64,000 bases of DNA from Tetrahymena elliotti 4EA (taxonomy: Eukaryota > Ciliophora > Oligohymenophorea > Hymenostomatida > Tetrahymenidae): the NCBI GenBank assembly GCA_000231825.2, contig JH720342.1:255635-319634 (forward strand). Direction: 5' to 3'. A program made the position numbers and the translations under genes. The notes under the pieces are model-generated. The model ran no database searches and had not been told where the DNA came from. It worked only from the letters and a program-made list of their open reading frames with translations. Positions 13,901-26,830 of the stretch are shown here, in pieces; within the stretch, counting starts at the first letter, position 1, and every line of letters begins with the position of its first letter.

Positions 13901-16466
13901 CATTTTTACTAATTATTTTGATTGAATCAAAATGAGCTAAAAAATCAAATCAAATCAAATTAAATTTGTAGCTTATTTTCAACAAAACAAGCATATTTAT
14001 TTTTGAGCAAAATAAAAGATAAATATATACAGTAAAGCCTTGTTAAGGAAAATGAACAACTTGAGGTAAGAGTTTTAAAACTCTGAAAACCTAGATAATT
14101 CGAAATATTTTTCAATTTGCAACTTATGAGTAAGTGAGGTTTTACTGTAATTAAGGACATATTCAAAAAAATCTCTGAAACAAAAAAACAAATAAATGAT
14201 TGCTTTTGAATAAATCTAAAACAAGATTCATCAAGAATTTAACATGAATCTTATTTTGAAATATTTTTAGCTAATTAAATAAATCAAAAGTAGTTAGTTA
14301 TTTAAGAATTCATTTTAAACAAAATTCATCAAAATACAATTAAATAAATCCTTATTAGGGTTATTTTAAAAGTTTTAGAGAGAGAGAGAGAGAAAACAAA
14401 ATAGCTAAATAAATAAAATTTAACTTTATTTGAGTGATTTTAATTCAAAAAAATAAAAAAAAGTTATTTTAGAAAAGTAATTTTCAATAGAAAACATCAA
14501 AAACCAAAATGAATAGTTTGTTAATTTGAAACAAAATTTATTAATGAAAAAAGAAAATAAAATCAAATGAAGCAGTCTTTTAAAAAAACAATAAAAAATA
14601 GATTAAAAATGAAATAATTTACTTAAATTAACATTAATATTTTTATATTTACGTAAAGGAAAAACTTTCTTCAACATATTTCACAGCTTTAACAAATAAT
14701 GTGATGAAATCAAAGAGAGAAAAAGATTAGCATCTATTAAAGAAAGATCTTCCAACTACTTAAAATAAATTACTGAGAGCGAACACTCAGCTTGATAAGA
14801 CAGATAAAAGTAATTTAGAGATTTCAATTTAGATTTGATTTTGTTAAACTTTTTTGTTTCTGGAAAATAATTTTAGGAAGCAACAGTTAAATAGATATGG
14901 ATAAATCTAAGGACTGTAAAGAAGAAGTAAATAGATCTGATTTTTAGGTTAATAAGAAGAAAAAGAAAGCAGTTCCTAATTATTAAAATAAAATAGAATC
15001 TCCTAAAGGATTAAGTGATAGCATGGGTCCTGTAGATATCTCATTTAATGAGAATGGAAAATCTAATGCTGCTCAGTTTTAAAAATCTTAAAATCCACTT
15101 CAAAATTTGGCTATTGAAGCTTAATTAAAATTCAGTCAATTAATCAGTAGTCCAAAAGGACAAGAGCTAAAGAAGAAAGAATTTGAGAAGAAAATGTAGT
15201 AATAAACAAATAAAGAATTAGTTAAGCTAACTGCCAAGCCTAAAGAAATGGTTAAGAAACAAAAAAGCGATCTTAGTTAAATCAGCTAAAAAAGCTTTAA
15301 AGAAGGAGATGAAAGTAATGCCAATTGTGTTATCTGCTTTGAAAATGAACCTGATACAGTATATCTTCCATGTGGTCATGGAGGTATTTATCAATTTTAT
15401 TTGATCTTTTTATATGTTTAATTGATTTATGTTTATTTCAATAGGTATTTGTTATGAATGCGGTATGGATGTCATGAAAAAAACTGGAGAGTGCTATCTT
15501 TGTAGACATGTAAATTTATTTAATAATAATTTTAAAATAAATTTTATTTCTTATTAGGAAATTAAACAAGTTGTTTAAATTGATTTTAAGAGTAATGATC
15601 CTCAGAAAAAAATTATTGCTATTACTGCTGCTTTAGAAGAAAAAATAGATATAGATGCTGATAAGTCTATTATTAATGCAAGTTAAATTCATCCATAAAA
15701 TTCAGATATCACTGATAGATCCATTACTATCACATAAAACTAAATTGAAAACTCTGCCAATTAAAGTAATCCGTCATAGTAAAATATCAGATCAGCCTAG
15801 CAGCAAGTTAGTTAGCAGTAACAACAATAACAACAGTAATAAAATAATTAACAATAAAGATAAAATAATCCAAATTAATAATAATAATAATAAAATAATT
15901 AACAATAAGTTAATCAAGCGCAAACTTAGTAAATTTAATAGTAATCATAATAACAACAATAATAAATAGAGCCTTAAATTAGAAACAATCAAGGAATTGC
16001 ATATTTCGAATATAATCCCTAGCAGAATCTTCCTTTGCAATCTCCTCACTTTAACTTAGCTTTATAATCACCTAATTTTAACAATATTTAATAATTACCT
16101 GAGTCAATTTAAGAGTCGAATGAAATAAATAATGCTGAAGATGTCAATGAAGGCCAAATTGAAACACATAATAATTAATAAAACTAATAAACCTCTCATA
16201 TAGCTTTGGTCAACAATATGTATATGACAAACATTTCAATGCTCCAAAGAAACAATTCTAACTCATTTGATTTTGTTATGTTAAACAGACAAAAAAGCAA
16301 CAACAAGGAACAGAATTTTGAAGAAAACTAAGAAAATAATTAAAACTTAGAAGAATCTTTAAATCATAACTTACAACAAGATCAAGGCACTAATTTGAGA
16401 GGAACTAACAACAACTTCTTGATCAATTTCAGCTAAGACTTAGATGATAAATCTAATGAAGACTGA
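10959..16466 (+). CDS. multi-span membrane protein with C-terminal C3HC4 RING (copy 2)
   Basis: Tandem paralogue of the gene at 4907. Exons I can place: 10959-11674, 12199-12280, 12542-12658, one from about 12741, three short ones to 13880, 14659-14809, 14877-15383, 15445-15509 and 15558-16466 (TGA). Hydrophobic segments lie at 11550-11660 and 12540-13280, with DWTWQDVFWPYWV matching copy 1. An acidic E/D tract (13540-13625), a Lys-rich patch, the RING (CVICFENEPDTVYLPCGHGG, CYEC, CYLC) and a Gln-rich tail follow. The 14.6 kb exon (LSSTYF) also matches copy 1. A membrane-anchored E3 ubiquitin ligase is the likely role. The start is uncertain: the frame is open upstream to 10695, and 10959 was chosen for its AAAATG context; 11052 is also possible. 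Confidence 0.8.
14030..14147. mobile_element. TA-flanked inverted-repeat element (MITE) in an intron
   Basis: The element starts CAGTAAAGCCT and ends with the near-complement AGGTTTTACTG; each end is bordered by TA. Length about 118 bp, no coding capacity. It sits in the intron between the acidic exon (ending about 13880) and the exon at 14659 of the second RING gene. A CAGT start with TA duplication is typical of Tc1/mariner-pogo derived MITEs. Confidence 0.6.
15810..15970 (+). repeat. polyglutamine-coding tract in the second RING gene
   Basis: Read in the gene's frame, TAA, TAG, CAA and CAG codons make runs of five to nine Gln broken by Asn and Ser. The DNA is a TAA/CAA/AAT microsatellite, so length variation by slippage would change the Gln tract in frame. 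It lies just C-terminal to the RING domain. Confidence 0.8.
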
Positions 16467-17088
16467 ATGAATGAATGAATGATTGATTGATCGACTCTTG
16501 ATTTAAATTAAAAATTCTATATTATAAGCAAAAACATTCAAAAAAATCTATCGAATAATTTCTTTTAAAATTAATATTTATCTTTGGTTTTCATTAAAAA
16601 ACAAAGAAATAAGCAAAAAATAAACAAACACAAAAAAATTAAATTCTTAATAAATCCTTACTTACTTACTTAATAAATAAATAATTATAAATGATAAGTG
16701 TATGCAATATTAAGTCTATGAAAAAAAATGAATTAAAAATATTTATTTTGTGTTTTATATTATCTTCATAATATAAACAACAATTTTAATTAATTTTCTA
16801 AACTAAAAAATTAACCACTTTAATAAGTAAAAAAAAAGTTAATAATTATTTCATAAATATTTCATTTTAAAATTAATCTCAAAAGTAGAGAATGTATGTC
16901 TTTATGCTGTCATACGAATTAATCTAAAAAGTACAAGATTAAAATGAATAATAGATGAAATTACTAAGATTCATGAAAGTTTTAATGAAAGTCAGTAAGT
17001 ATCTAGATTTCTCCATCTAAATTAATAAATAAATACTTATTTGCAAGGATATGGAAAAAAATTAACTAATTAAATAGTTGTTGGTTAA
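16467..17088. other. intergenic, convergent 3' ends
   Basis: Between the TGA of the RING gene and the TGA of the minus-strand LRR gene. A+T-rich, with GAATGAATG and TTAC runs; nothing recognised. Confidence 0.5.
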
Positions 17089-20000
17089 TCAAAATTAAAT
17101 ATAAAATTCCACTAATTTTTTTGCTTTGATAGCCCTTTTTTAAACTGCCTTACTCACTACATCATCAATATTATTGTCACTATTAATTATTTTTTAAATA
17201 ATTTTTAAATGTTATTTTAAATTTCATTTAAATAATAATTTTTCGATTGATTTTTTAAGAAACTGCAGTACTTTGCTTATTAATGATAAAGAAATTAAAC
17301 AACAAAAATATGCCTAATCATTTTTATAAGGATTTTGGCTTTTAAATAGATAGTACTGTACTTATTGACATGTTTTATTTTTAATAAACACATTCCTTTA
17401 ACTCTCTTTAATCAGATTTGAAAATGTAACAGAAGTATTCAAATATTACAAAAATACTTGGTTGTTATAAAGGAATATAAATAATAATCCTAACATAACT
17501 AATTAAATGTTTAAAACAAAATTTTACTCAAACAAAACCATCAAAGAATAGAGCTTAGGGCAGCTTTTTAAATAAGAAGCTATAGTTAAAGCACTTTCAT
17601 TTTACAAGTCATTAAAGCTATTAATTTATCAATAAATAAGATTAATATTTAATTAAAATCTATTCTTAATTAATAAATAATCATGTAAAAAAAGATGATC
17701 AGGCAGTCAGCCAATCAATCAATCAATCACTCTTTCTTTCATTTTCATTTGTCTTTAAAAAAGTAGAAAACATTTAAAATTTGAATTTAGGAATTAGAAA
17801 ATATTTAGTTAGTTAGTTAGTTAGTTAGTTAATTTGTTAATTACCTTAAATCAAGAAACAAAGTTAAAAGCTAAGAAAATTTAGGTAAATATGAGCAAAA
17901 ATTTTTTCCACCTTCGTCTCCAATTTTATTTCATCTTAAAATTAAATTTTTAAAAGAAAAAAAGGTTATCAACATCTATTTCAAGCAAAAAAAAATTCAA
18001 TTATATTTTCATTTATTATGTATGACATTTAGTTTTTATTAACTTTTTTAAATATTATTTTTATTCACTAATCAATCAAATCTTTTACGAAATGCCTATG
18101 TGTAATGTTTACAATTGAGGATAGTCAGTCAGCTAATGCTTAACCAAGTTCTAAAGCTCCTTAAGGTCCAATTTTATTATCCCTTTTTAGTCATTTAAAG
18201 AATATTTTTAAGAACCATTGGTTCAAATTTAAAATAAAATGGAATGAATGGGAATAGTTTGGAACATGTAAAGAATATGATTAGAATTTCCTTAAATATT
18301 TTTTAGTCATGAATGAAGATGTAAATGTTTTTATGTCTGTATTGATTGATAAAGAAATATTATCCTCATAGTTTTTATTTGTAAGTTTTAGTGAATTATT
18401 GTTACTTAAGCTGCAAATATAGATCTTAAAGGTTGAGGCAATTAGATAAAGCTCTAGAAAAACCTGAGATACCTTTTGGCCCGATATTATTAAAGCTGAA
18501 CATTTTTTAAAAAAATTGAATGAGAAATTATAAAGGAATAAATAAAAATAGTGAAAAAATAGATTCTGACCATATAAAAAGTTTAAAATTTTTTAGATTA
18601 GAGCAATTAGCTAGAGATGAACCTAATCCTTATAAACCATCATCATTTATTTCATTTTTACTATTTTGTTAATTATTTTACCTTTAATGAAAAACAATCA
18701 AAATATATTTAGTTTACTTGAAATTAAACTCTAAAGTTTGTATACTAACACATTTAGCCAACTAACAACCTAATCCAATCATCCCTTCATCAAATATTAT
18801 TCCCGCTTATTTTATTCAAATTAAATTAAAAAAATAATTTCAAGTTAAGATAAATTCCTCAAAAAGAAGAAACGATTAAAAAGATAAAAATAAAGTCACT
18901 GTGTTTGTTTGTTAATTAGTTAGTTAGTTCTAAAAAGAGATGAAATCATGAATACAAAATAAAATTAAAGTAACCACTTTTTTTGTAGAGTTTTAATAAA
19001 GAAATATGCTTATTTTTGATAGAAATAAGAAAGAATGTTGAAATAATTTACTCAAAGTAAATTTTTAATTTTGAGAGATTGGTACAGTTAATTAATGCAG
19101 AACATAAATCTTGAGCATCTTATGATGTTAAACTGTTTTAGCTTTTATTTAAGATAAAAAGGGTAAATTTATCAATTAAATAAATAATAATAAAGCTAAA
19201 AATTAATTACTATGGATAGATTTTAAAATCTTAGAGATTTAGACATAAGCCAATGCATTGCATAAATTTAAATTATCATTTTATTTCTTTTCACTTTTTC
19301 AATTTAGAAAGAAAAATTAATTCTTCATTTATTTTTTTTCCTAAACTAAATTTACTAGTTTTAACTATTTGGATTAGCCAGTTGTATATTCAAATTAACA
19401 TGACTTTCCAGAGAAGATTCTAAAAACTTTACGCATTAAAAAATAACTTAATGAAATATATTTTAAGAATACTTTCTTACATCTTCAAGATTATAAAAAT
19501 TTTAGTTTTCTTAATTGTTACCTTTTTTCTATTAATCTTCCATTTTTATATCAAATTTGCCTTTTTTGTAATCTTTATTTTTTCTTAATTTATTGTTCAT
19601 AGAAAAATCAAATAGTTTTTTTGTTGTCAATCAAATCATTTATTTATTGGTTGTAATATTTTTTTAAATCAAATCTGCTCATTATTAAAATATTAGAAAA
19701 AATAATAATTTATTTAATATGAAGTTAGATGTCAATCAAAAAAGAAGAAAAGGGATCTTATTATTCAAAATAAATTAGACCCAATTTTAAACCTAAAATA
19801 TGATTTCAAAAACAATAATTTTAAATAAAATCAAATATATTTTTGTATTACAAAACATAACTTTTGTTTAATTTCTTTGTTCAGGAGGATGCCAAATGAA
19901 TTGCAAAGAAACAAGTCGTTTAATTATTAATAAAATATTTTGTAATTTAGACATCTGAAATAATCTTTTAAATGCTGGCATGATTAACCACCTCCCTCCT

Positions 20001-22790
20001 AAATAAGTTTTGCTTATTTTAGTTTTCAAACCAAAAATATTTGAATTTACTTATTATAACAAAATTAAAAAAATTTATGTTTATTTGGTAAATGAAAAAA
20101 CAACAAAAAAACCGTGTTATCTATTATTTGGAATAGATAGTGAAAATATATTAAAAGGATCTCAAATAATAAATGAAGAAAACTGAAAACAGTAAAACAA
20201 ATCAAAATGAATATTATTATGAAATAAATAGATTTGTTTAAAGAATAAATAATCAAATAAAAAACATAAAGTATTTTTAATTAATTATTTTTATAAATGT
20301 TCAATCTATCAGTCAATCAGTATCTGATTTGCAAATAGTTAATCTTTTCATTTTTTTAATGCTTCTGTTAAAAGTTTTTGTGCTGGCAGAACTCCCTAAG
20401 TTTCTAATTAATTAATTAATTAATTTAACTTTATTTTAAACTAAAGTTGATAGATATCTTTAATTTAATGAATTCAGTAAATTAAAAATAAATTTTATTT
20501 CTCAAGAAAGTAAAATAGAAATTAATAATTTACAGAGAAAACAAGAATCGAATTAAGTGGTTTAATTATCTTAAGCATAGAGCTAAATCTTATAGACACG
20601 ATTTATCTATTTTATTAAACCTATTAATTAGTTTGATTAAAAATAAGGTCAAATATATTTCAAATATGAAGGTCAATTACATTAAAAAGAGCTCTAAATT
20701 TTTTAGATTTTTCTTTTATTAAATTCCTCTGATCAAAAATAAAACTCCTTAGCTACTAATTACATTGAAGCTTTTTATATTTGAAATTAGATTAAATTAT
20801 ACTTTATATATATGTTCAAATATTTTAAATTTTACTTAAGGTGTAACCCTAAACTAGTTAAATTATGACATTCAGCCAATCCATCGCTCAAAATAGAGGC
20901 TGAATCATTATCTAATTTATTATCCCTTTTTATAAACATTTATTTTAAAATAAAATGTTAAATCAAAAACTTGTTTAATATCAAAATTAAATTAACATTT
21001 ATTAATTAACTCCTCATAAATTAAAAGCATATTTTTTAGATACAAAATATTTGTTAGGATATCTTAAGTAAGTAAGTAATGAAGTAGCCTCACAAAAATA
21101 AAAATATTAGAGGAAAGAGTATGTTTATTTAAAACAAGAGAACTGATAAATAAATTACTATAAGTAAAGAGTGAAGTCAGTCAAGTTTGAATTTTACTTC
21201 AAATTATCAGCTAAATATGAAATACCTTAATGAGTAATATTATTTCTACTTTTTATATTATGATATGATGATAAATAATATCTTAATGTTTTTATTTTTT
21301 ACTCTAAAATGATAATAAATTGATTTAGATTCTTGCAAGTGAGAATATTTGATACGGTTTTTAATCCAATGTCTCCAATTTAATTTGATCTTGTTTTAAA
21401 AAATATAGCTTAATATAATAAGAATGAGTAAGTAAATTTACTGCAAATATAATGTTAATTTTTTAAGATTTATTATTGATTATAAAGAGTCTCCAAATTT
21501 TGATAATCCTGAATCAGTTAATTAGTTGTAGCTATTTTTAAAAATAAAATAAAATCTTCATCTAAAATTGAATTATCATTCGCTCATAAATAATTATCAA
21601 AATTACATTAAAATTTAAAACTTAAAATAAATTCATTATTAAATATTTACGATACAAAATATTGTTAATTCTTTATTTTCTGTTGAAAATACCTTCAAAA
21701 ATTTTAAATGAATAGACTTAACGCTTCAGAGAAAATTTATGGATGTGTTTTTAATATTTAAAATGCAATCAAAAAAGAATATTATAACTATAACAACATT
21801 CTTTTGAAGTTAGTTATTTAAAATTCTTTTCGTAAAAATGAAAACTATCAATCATAAAATTTCAATTTTGAAAATATTTTTAGTGAGGACAACAGTTGGA
21901 ATATCTTTTTAATAAATTATTAAAGGTTTAATGAAGGTAGATCATTTAAGATTCTTTTTAGTTTTTTTAAATAAAAAATAAGTAAGTGTCTTTCAATCAT
22001 ATATAATGGTCAATTATTTTGGAATATTATTTACCTTAAATCAATAATTAAATTTGTAATTTTCACTAAGCTATAAAACCTTGTACACAAATCAGCCACT
22101 CCTATGTCAGTAATTTTATTATGTCTAAATAAAATTAAAAATATGAATCAAATTTTGACAAAAATATTTCAAAAAAAGTAATCTATATCGATAGAAAGAA
22201 TTTTTTACCTCAAATCTAAATTTAGATATTGTAAATTTTTTATTAAAGAAATTCCATTTCCTAAAATTGGAGTAACATTATCATTAATATCCTAATTTCT
22301 GTTTTGAAAAATATTCACTTTATTTATTCAAACAAATTAGAAAAGGTTTAACTTAATTCAATAAGATATTTAGAATTATCAAAATAAATATTAACTTTAA
22401 ATCTATAGATAGTTTAGAAAGATTATCACATTTAATTAGCCCTGTAATGATATTCTGAGCACCTTACATACTGATTTTGCTATTTCTTAATGTTAAATAA
22501 ATGTATTTAACATTTTTCATTTAATTCTTAAAGAATAAAATTTTAAAATGACTCTGAATGTATGTTAAAATCAATTAATTCATTTTTATTAATCAAATAG
22601 GAAAAATCTTTTTAACTTTAATTGATTTTTTTAAAAATACATATTTCTTTCAACAACTATTAAAAATTACAATGAAAACTTCAATGTCAAATCAGTTAGA
22701 ACTTGAGAGGAAATTAAAGCTTATGCAAGGAGAATAGAATTGTGATCACAAATTTAAAATTAACTTTGTTTAATTAAAAAATATAAAAAT
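17089..22790 (-). CDS. leucine-rich-repeat gene with one-repeat exons, partly decayed
   Basis: Minus-strand LRR exons, each of type NxIGxxG...L..C..L..L.L..., bounded by AG and GTAA. Five are exactly 90 nt: 22485-22396, 22124-22035, 21531-21442, 20925-20836 and 17617-17528. Others lie near 22735-22690, 22290-22209, 21389-21303, 18665-18595 and 18495-18416, with the terminal exon 17179-17089 ending ...KAKKLVEFYIQF and TGA. That terminal exon is homologous to the last exon of the second LRR gene. LRR proteins of this ribonuclease-inhibitor-like type generally bind other proteins; no partner is known here. An exon-like segment near 18190-18110 (DNKIGPQGALELGQALAD) carries a TGA where a Cys codon is expected, so it is either skipped or the gene is a pseudogene. 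The start and N-terminus were not found, and gaps of 1-2 kb between exons suggest lost repeats. Confidence 0.65.
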
Positions 22791-23712
22791 TAATTACAAA
22801 CTTAAGATAAAAAAAGAAACTGATTAAAAATAAATAAATAAATAACCTTAAGTCAAGGTATAATTTTGAAGAATTTCTGATATGGTATGACTAAAGTAGC
22901 TTTTTTTATAAAAAGTTTTAATTTTATTCTTACTGTTTTCTTTTGCTCTACATTACTTTATGAAATGGATTACCAATCATGTTTTTGAATCTCTTTTTTT
23001 TATTCGTTTTTATCTTCAAAATTTATAAATTATTTTTAAAGAATAAATTTTTTTGCTTTTAATTAATGTTTCAATTAATTCATAAACAAATTATGTAAGT
23101 TCGTTCTTATAGCTACTATCTATTCCTTTATTCTTTTATTAACCTTTTTCAAATAGATGTGAAACATTTAAGTAAATTTACTTTCAGATATACAGACTGT
23201 CAAGTGAATTTTGAGAAATATAAATATTGTATCATATTGGCATAATATTTTAAGGTATCATCAATACAATAAATAATAAGTAAAATTACATATAAATTAA
23301 AGAATGTATGAATGCTTATTAAATTTCATAATATGAATACTCATATTATTATTCAAATTAAAAAAATAAGCAATTAGACATATTTCTTCTCATTATTCAC
23401 TTGACTTGACGAGGTGTATTTGTAATTAATTTTTTCATATTTAAGTAAAAGAGTTTAGAGAAATATAAATATTTTATAATATTGGTTTTAATATTTGAAG
23501 GAATCTCAATACAATCATATTATCATTCAAATTAAAAAAAATAAGCAATTAGACATATTTGCTCTCATTATTCACTTGAGGAAGTGTATTTGTAATAAAT
23601 TTTGAAGTATTTAAGTAATTTTTACAAATCCAAATTTAGAAAATTGCAAGTAAATAAAACAGTTATAAATATTTGGGAAAGACATATGTATGTATGTATT
23701 TAATAGATATTT
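22791..23712. repeat. intergenic with a diverged local duplication
   Basis: About 23211-23447 and 23456-23622 share blocks, including GCAATTAGACATATTT followed by CTCATTATTCACTTGA, and AAATATAAATATT. This is a direct duplication with an internal deletion in the second copy. No exon was recognised. Confidence 0.55.
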
Positions 23713-25365
23713 TCAATTATCTATGTAAAGATCATACTAAACAAAGAAAGGTTTGATAGGAATTAAATTTTTAATAAGTTTATTATAAGCTGTCATTTGA
23801 AGAGATAGAGCTTTACATTTAATTTTTATACCATGTTTAATGAGATTGGTTTCTATTAATGAACTAAATTCAGTAAAAACTTATCCATTGAAATATCTGT
23901 AAAAATAAATATAGGGTAAATATTCAAAAAATAAATAATCCTTATTAAGCATATAATTATTATAAGGATGAATGTAATCTTGACTGCACAATAGTTAAAT
24001 TGAGTAAAAGCAAGTGCATTACAAATAGTTATTTGTTTAGGAGTATTAACCGCATTTTATTTTAACTTATTTTTCTTTGCCTTTCATAAAAATAGAAATA
24101 CTAAGCTGTAATTAACAGTAACTACACATAATCATAGGTTAAGGATATTTATATTTTTTTATAAATTTTAATTGTTTTTTAAAATTTAATTATTATCTAA
24201 AATCAAAACTTTTCCATAGAGAAGTAATGTAATATTTTTTTTTAGTTTTATTTGTATTTTAATGCATGAAATATTTAGCAATATCTATATAGTCTTATTC
24301 TTCGCTTATGATTAATTATACATTCACAAATATACAATTAAACATTTATTTTAAACCCAGTAGTAAGTATAAAAAGCTTGCTATGATTGCTTCAAGCAAA
24401 AAAATTTGAGGGTAATAATTATTATTAATATCTTGATTATTCTCTCTATGTTGATAAGTAGAGTATGAATGGTGCTTTTAACTAAAAAGTTAATTATGAT
24501 GATGATGAAAAATCGATGTGGATTTTAATTATTATCCAAAAACTTGATTATTTTAATAATTTAGGCTGCTGCTTAGAAAAAAATTAAATACGAGCTAATC
24601 TAGATTGGAATTAAAAAGTACGAACAAAAGTAAAGTAATCTAATTAAAGAGACTCATATTAATAACAAAAAAGTCTCTATTATATATTTTTTATATTTTA
24701 TATTTAGAGCTGATAATCCATTGATAATTACATGCTAATCCTACTAAAGCTAACTTAAATTTATCTAGAAGATCATTTCTTTATGCTTTATATAGTACAT
24801 AAGAAGCTAAAACATTTATTACAAATAATATAATAAAATACAAAGCTATTGTATTCCCATATATGCCCTCCATGTTAAAAATACTTTTAAGAGCACACAA
24901 ATAAGCTAAATGGCCAAATAAACTATAAGAAACCGTTTTAAATTTAAATCCTTAATCTCCTCCTTATTTTATTGGGTTATAAAGTGAGTATAAAATCAAT
25001 ATAAATATCTCTAAAAAGGCATAAATGTTAGCTTATCCTTGTGAATTTTATCTCTTAATATTAAACTCTGTCAAATAATAAAACACATGGATGAATGTCA
25101 ATAATTAAACACTCCCTAATTTCAATTCCCTAATATCTTATTCAGAAATTATTGTATTTAGCTTTACGAAATTGATAAATTCAATAAATATCATCTCAAA
25201 GATGCTTTGATCAGAATAATCTAATTTTTTTTCCAATAAGCAGATAAATGCTACAAAAAAAGAGTAGAAATAATACCCCTCTACTAATGCTGAAATAGCC
25301 AGATAAACGTTAATTAAGTTAAAAAGTAGCATGATTATAATTAAGGTTAAGAATCTTTATTTCAT
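23713..25365 (-). CDS. 550-aa multi-span membrane protein, function unknown
   Basis: A single uninterrupted frame of 551 codons in the ciliate code, from the ATG at 25365 (MKQRFLTLIII, preceded by AAGAAGG) to the TGA at 23715-23713. Random sequence of this composition would meet TGA every 60 or so codons, so the frame is real or nearly so. The first 20 residues are hydrophobic (signal anchor). Further hydrophobic segments follow in the N-terminal half (for example YAFLEIFILILYSL, IALYFIILFVINVLASY, ITLLLFVLF), then a His-rich loop, another segment (LLEAIIASFLYLLLGL) and a hydrophilic C-terminal region with scattered Cys. A small hidden intron cannot be excluded. I do not recognise the family. 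It lies upstream of the LRR gene on the same strand, about 0.9 kb from its first visible exon. Confidence 0.7.
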
Positions 25366-26151
25366 CCTTCTTTAGCTATTATTTTATTTTGTATTTTCTG
25401 TAAATGTATTTCGTTTAAATATAAAAACTTAATCTTTAAATAGATTTATTTTCTTACTTACTTACTTTATAAAATTTTTAATTTTGCATTAAATTGCATG
25501 CAGCAACTCTTCGCTTAATCATTCAAAACATCAAATTCTAACTTATCTTCTACTATCTAAAACAAATAAGATATACTCTTCCAAGCATACCCTATCATTG
25601 TTACTATCGCATATTTTAATCTATTTTTATATTACTTTTTTCTCTATGAAAAACTTAAATTTAAAATTAATTCTTTTTTGATAAACTTTCATATTAGCAT
25701 GCCATATCTTTTAATCTAATCATATTTTTATTTTATAAATAGGATTAGAAAGATGTATTTTGTATTTTATAAATTATTCACATTACTAAAATGTAGTATT
25801 TTTTTGATTCCAAAGAATTACACTATATTTTTTTAAATTGCAACCCTAATTTTTTGTTTTATCATAAAAATATTATTTCTTTATCGATATTTTTTAGAAT
25901 TATTTTGTGTATTTATTTACTGATTTAGTTTCTTAAAGAGAAATAGATAAATAATTATTACATATATATTGTTTAAAATAATTATTTATTTATAGAAATT
26001 TGATTGCTATAATAAATAAATATTGAAAAGATTAATCTCAAGACTGAATTCAAAAATGTAATATGTCAAATTTTATCACAATTAGTTTTAGAATGTAAAT
26101 AATATTAAAAAATAAACAACATTAATTTGTATTTTTCTAAATTTAATGTAA
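25366..26151. other. intergenic, nothing recognised
   Basis: A+T-rich sequence between the start of the membrane-protein gene and the first tRNA-Glu. It should contain that gene's promoter. No exon, repeat or RNA gene seen. Confidence 0.5.
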
Positions 26152-26223
26152 TCCCCTATAGTCTAGCAGGTTAGGATAGAAGGTTTTCACCCTTCAGACC
26201 CGGGTTCAAGTCCCGGTGGGGGA
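26152..26223 (+). tRNA. tRNA-Glu (anticodon TTC), copy 1
   Basis: A 72-nt cloverleaf: acceptor strands TCCCCTA and TGGGGGA pair fully, allowing one T-G pair. The anticodon loop reads TTTTCAC, anticodon TTC (Glu), and the T arm is CCGGGTTCAAGTCCCGG, which also holds the B box. A T-run directly after the gene serves as a polymerase III terminator. The anticodon is the ordinary Glu one, not the TTA or CTA of the ciliate tRNA-Gln species that read TAA and TAG. Confidence 0.95.
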
Positions 26224-26830
26224 ATTTTTTTAACTTTTAATAAATATTCAAAAAGTAATGGAAAATATGTTTAGTCTCATCCACTAATAGATGTAATCTT
26301 ATTTACAAAAGAGTTATTATAAATAATTAGTTTTGGAAAAAAATAGTCATTAAAACTTAAATAATTATTAAATAAATTTTTTTTATACTTTAAATCTAAA
26401 ATAACAAGAATATTTTGACTATTTTATTTTAAATCAATAATTATTTGTAGTTAGCAAGCATTATTTAATAATTTCCATATGTTAATTTACTAAATTGTTA
26501 AAATAAAGAAATAAATTTTTTAAAAATATGAATTTTATCATCATATAGATTATTGTGTAGATGAACTTACAAATAAATACCCATGTCTATTAATTGATAA
26601 TATAATAAAAGAACAATTATCATGCATTGTGTAGTAAAGTGTAATAATAAATACTAATTAAATTAATATATTTTACTATTTAATAAAAGCATAGATTTTT
26701 TTTTTGTATAAATGAAAATGTATTTCATATTTATCATAGTTTTATTATTCGATAATCAAACATTTTAATTTAATTATTTATTGCATTATCTGTTAAATAC
26801 TATACTTTCTGGAGCTATTTTTAACATATA

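Noticed and set aside
23713..25365. N-terminal membrane part of the downstream LRR gene
   Set aside because: The frame ends in TGA, no good splice donor was seen before it, and about 0.9 kb without exons separates it from the first LRR exon; kept as a separate gene.
26152..26223. Suppressor-type tRNA-Gln reading TAA/TAG
   Set aside because: The anticodon is TTC (Glu), not TTA or CTA.
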